Source: Apostichopus japonicus (lineage: Eukaryota; Echinodermata; Holothuroidea; Aspidochirotida; Stichopodidae). Taken from it: 64,000 nucleotides of DNA. Positions within the stretch are counted from its first letter, which is position 1; each line of letters starts with the position of its first letter. The position numbers were made by a program, and so were the translations under genes. Of this stretch, positions 63,781 through 64,000 are shown piece after piece. The stretch lies in assembly GCF_037975245.1 (NCBI RefSeq), contig NC_092569.1, positions 30,820,668 through 30,884,667 of the forward strand, given 5' to 3'. Below the pieces are notes generated by a model. That model was not told the DNA's origin, did not search any database, and saw only the letters and a program-made list of their open reading frames with translations.

Positions 63781-63952
63781 GCAGTACAGATACAAAGCCT
63801 ACCGTCAACAGGTTCAATGGTGTTGGGGGCTCCTAGCAAGACACGTCAGGGTTGTGCTACCATCATGTGCAGTCCAAAGGATCAGAAGTGAGTTTCTGGC
63901 CAATGGTCAGTACACTGGATTAAAGTTGCCAGGAGAAAACTCAGTTGTATAG
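63781..63952 (+). pseudogene. P2X7-like cytoplasmic domain exon (partial gene)
   Basis: After acceptor TTTTTTGTAG the frame reads QYRYKAYRQQVQWCWGLLAR, HVRVVLPSCAVQRIRSEFLA and GQYTGLKLPGENSVV, then TAG. The YRxxAYRQxxxWxxGxLxR...RxVxPSCxVxxIRxxF...YTG pattern is that of the P2X purinoceptor 7-like intracellular domain, which in many invertebrates occurs alone in multicopy families. The terminal TAG may be the natural stop. Recognition is by pattern only. Confidence 0.45.
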
Positions 63953-64000
63953 GAAGCCTTGGTTGAGAAATCCCTCCAGAAGCACTTGTTCTATTCTACG

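Overview
The window is AT-rich, intron-containing animal DNA. All recognisable host coding sequence is in short exons with GT/AG splice sites, and most of the rest is repeats and transposon remains. The secreted modules (fibrinogen-related, EGF-like, trypsin-inhibitor-like), TAGGCCTA-like words (near 12,370, 17,730 and 53,230), CR1/L2-like LINEs, hAT-like elements and a tRNA-derived SINE fit a marine invertebrate deuterostome. An echinoderm is my guess, at low confidence; no marker gene fixes the taxon.

The core (about 4.2-45.6 kb, all minus strand) is a cluster of fibrinogen-related protein genes. The best-preserved gene, copy B, has a signal-peptide exon at 45,570-45,505, a 6.3-kb first intron, and seven more exons from 39,245 down to a stop codon at 32,928. 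Joined in phase, these predict a secreted protein of about 604 residues: signal peptide, incomplete first fibrinogen domain, TIL domain, EGF-like domain, and a complete second fibrinogen domain. The second fibrinogen domain carries an insertion of about 85-90 residues, rich in Cys and Tyr, between its GGWWY motif and its last conserved cysteine. This insertion is the most unusual feature of the window.

Exons 2-8 plus flanks lie in a tandem segmental duplication of about 9.1 kb: copy A 22,132-31,328 and copy B 31,329-40,412. Copy A has no signal exon of its own, carries in-frame stops in its EGF exons, and has a 55-bp deletion in a fibrinogen exon. Copy B has lost one EGF exon. Differences between the copies concentrate in the TIL, EGF and Cys-rich coding segments and are mostly nonsynonymous there.

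A third, older paralogue (16,317-8,884) keeps a good signal exon but is a pseudogene: it lacks half of the first fibrinogen domain and the last exon, and has a nonsense codon and a frameshift. A fourth first exon (4,264-4,192) is frame-damaged. The first exons share an upstream motif (GGATGTCCAT core) 115-119 bp before the ATG. The left flank, the gene-1 flank and the 45.5-51.3 kb flank are diverged copies of each other.

The right third (46-64 kb) is mainly mobile and repetitive DNA: hAT-like elements, a tRNA-derived SINE, a foldback element of about 2.9 kb with minisatellite arms, a decayed reverse-transcriptase LINE, and long (AT)n tracts. It also holds a possible secreted-protein first exon at 50,601. 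At the right edge are two plus-strand exon-like pieces resembling the P2X7-like cytoplasmic-domain family.
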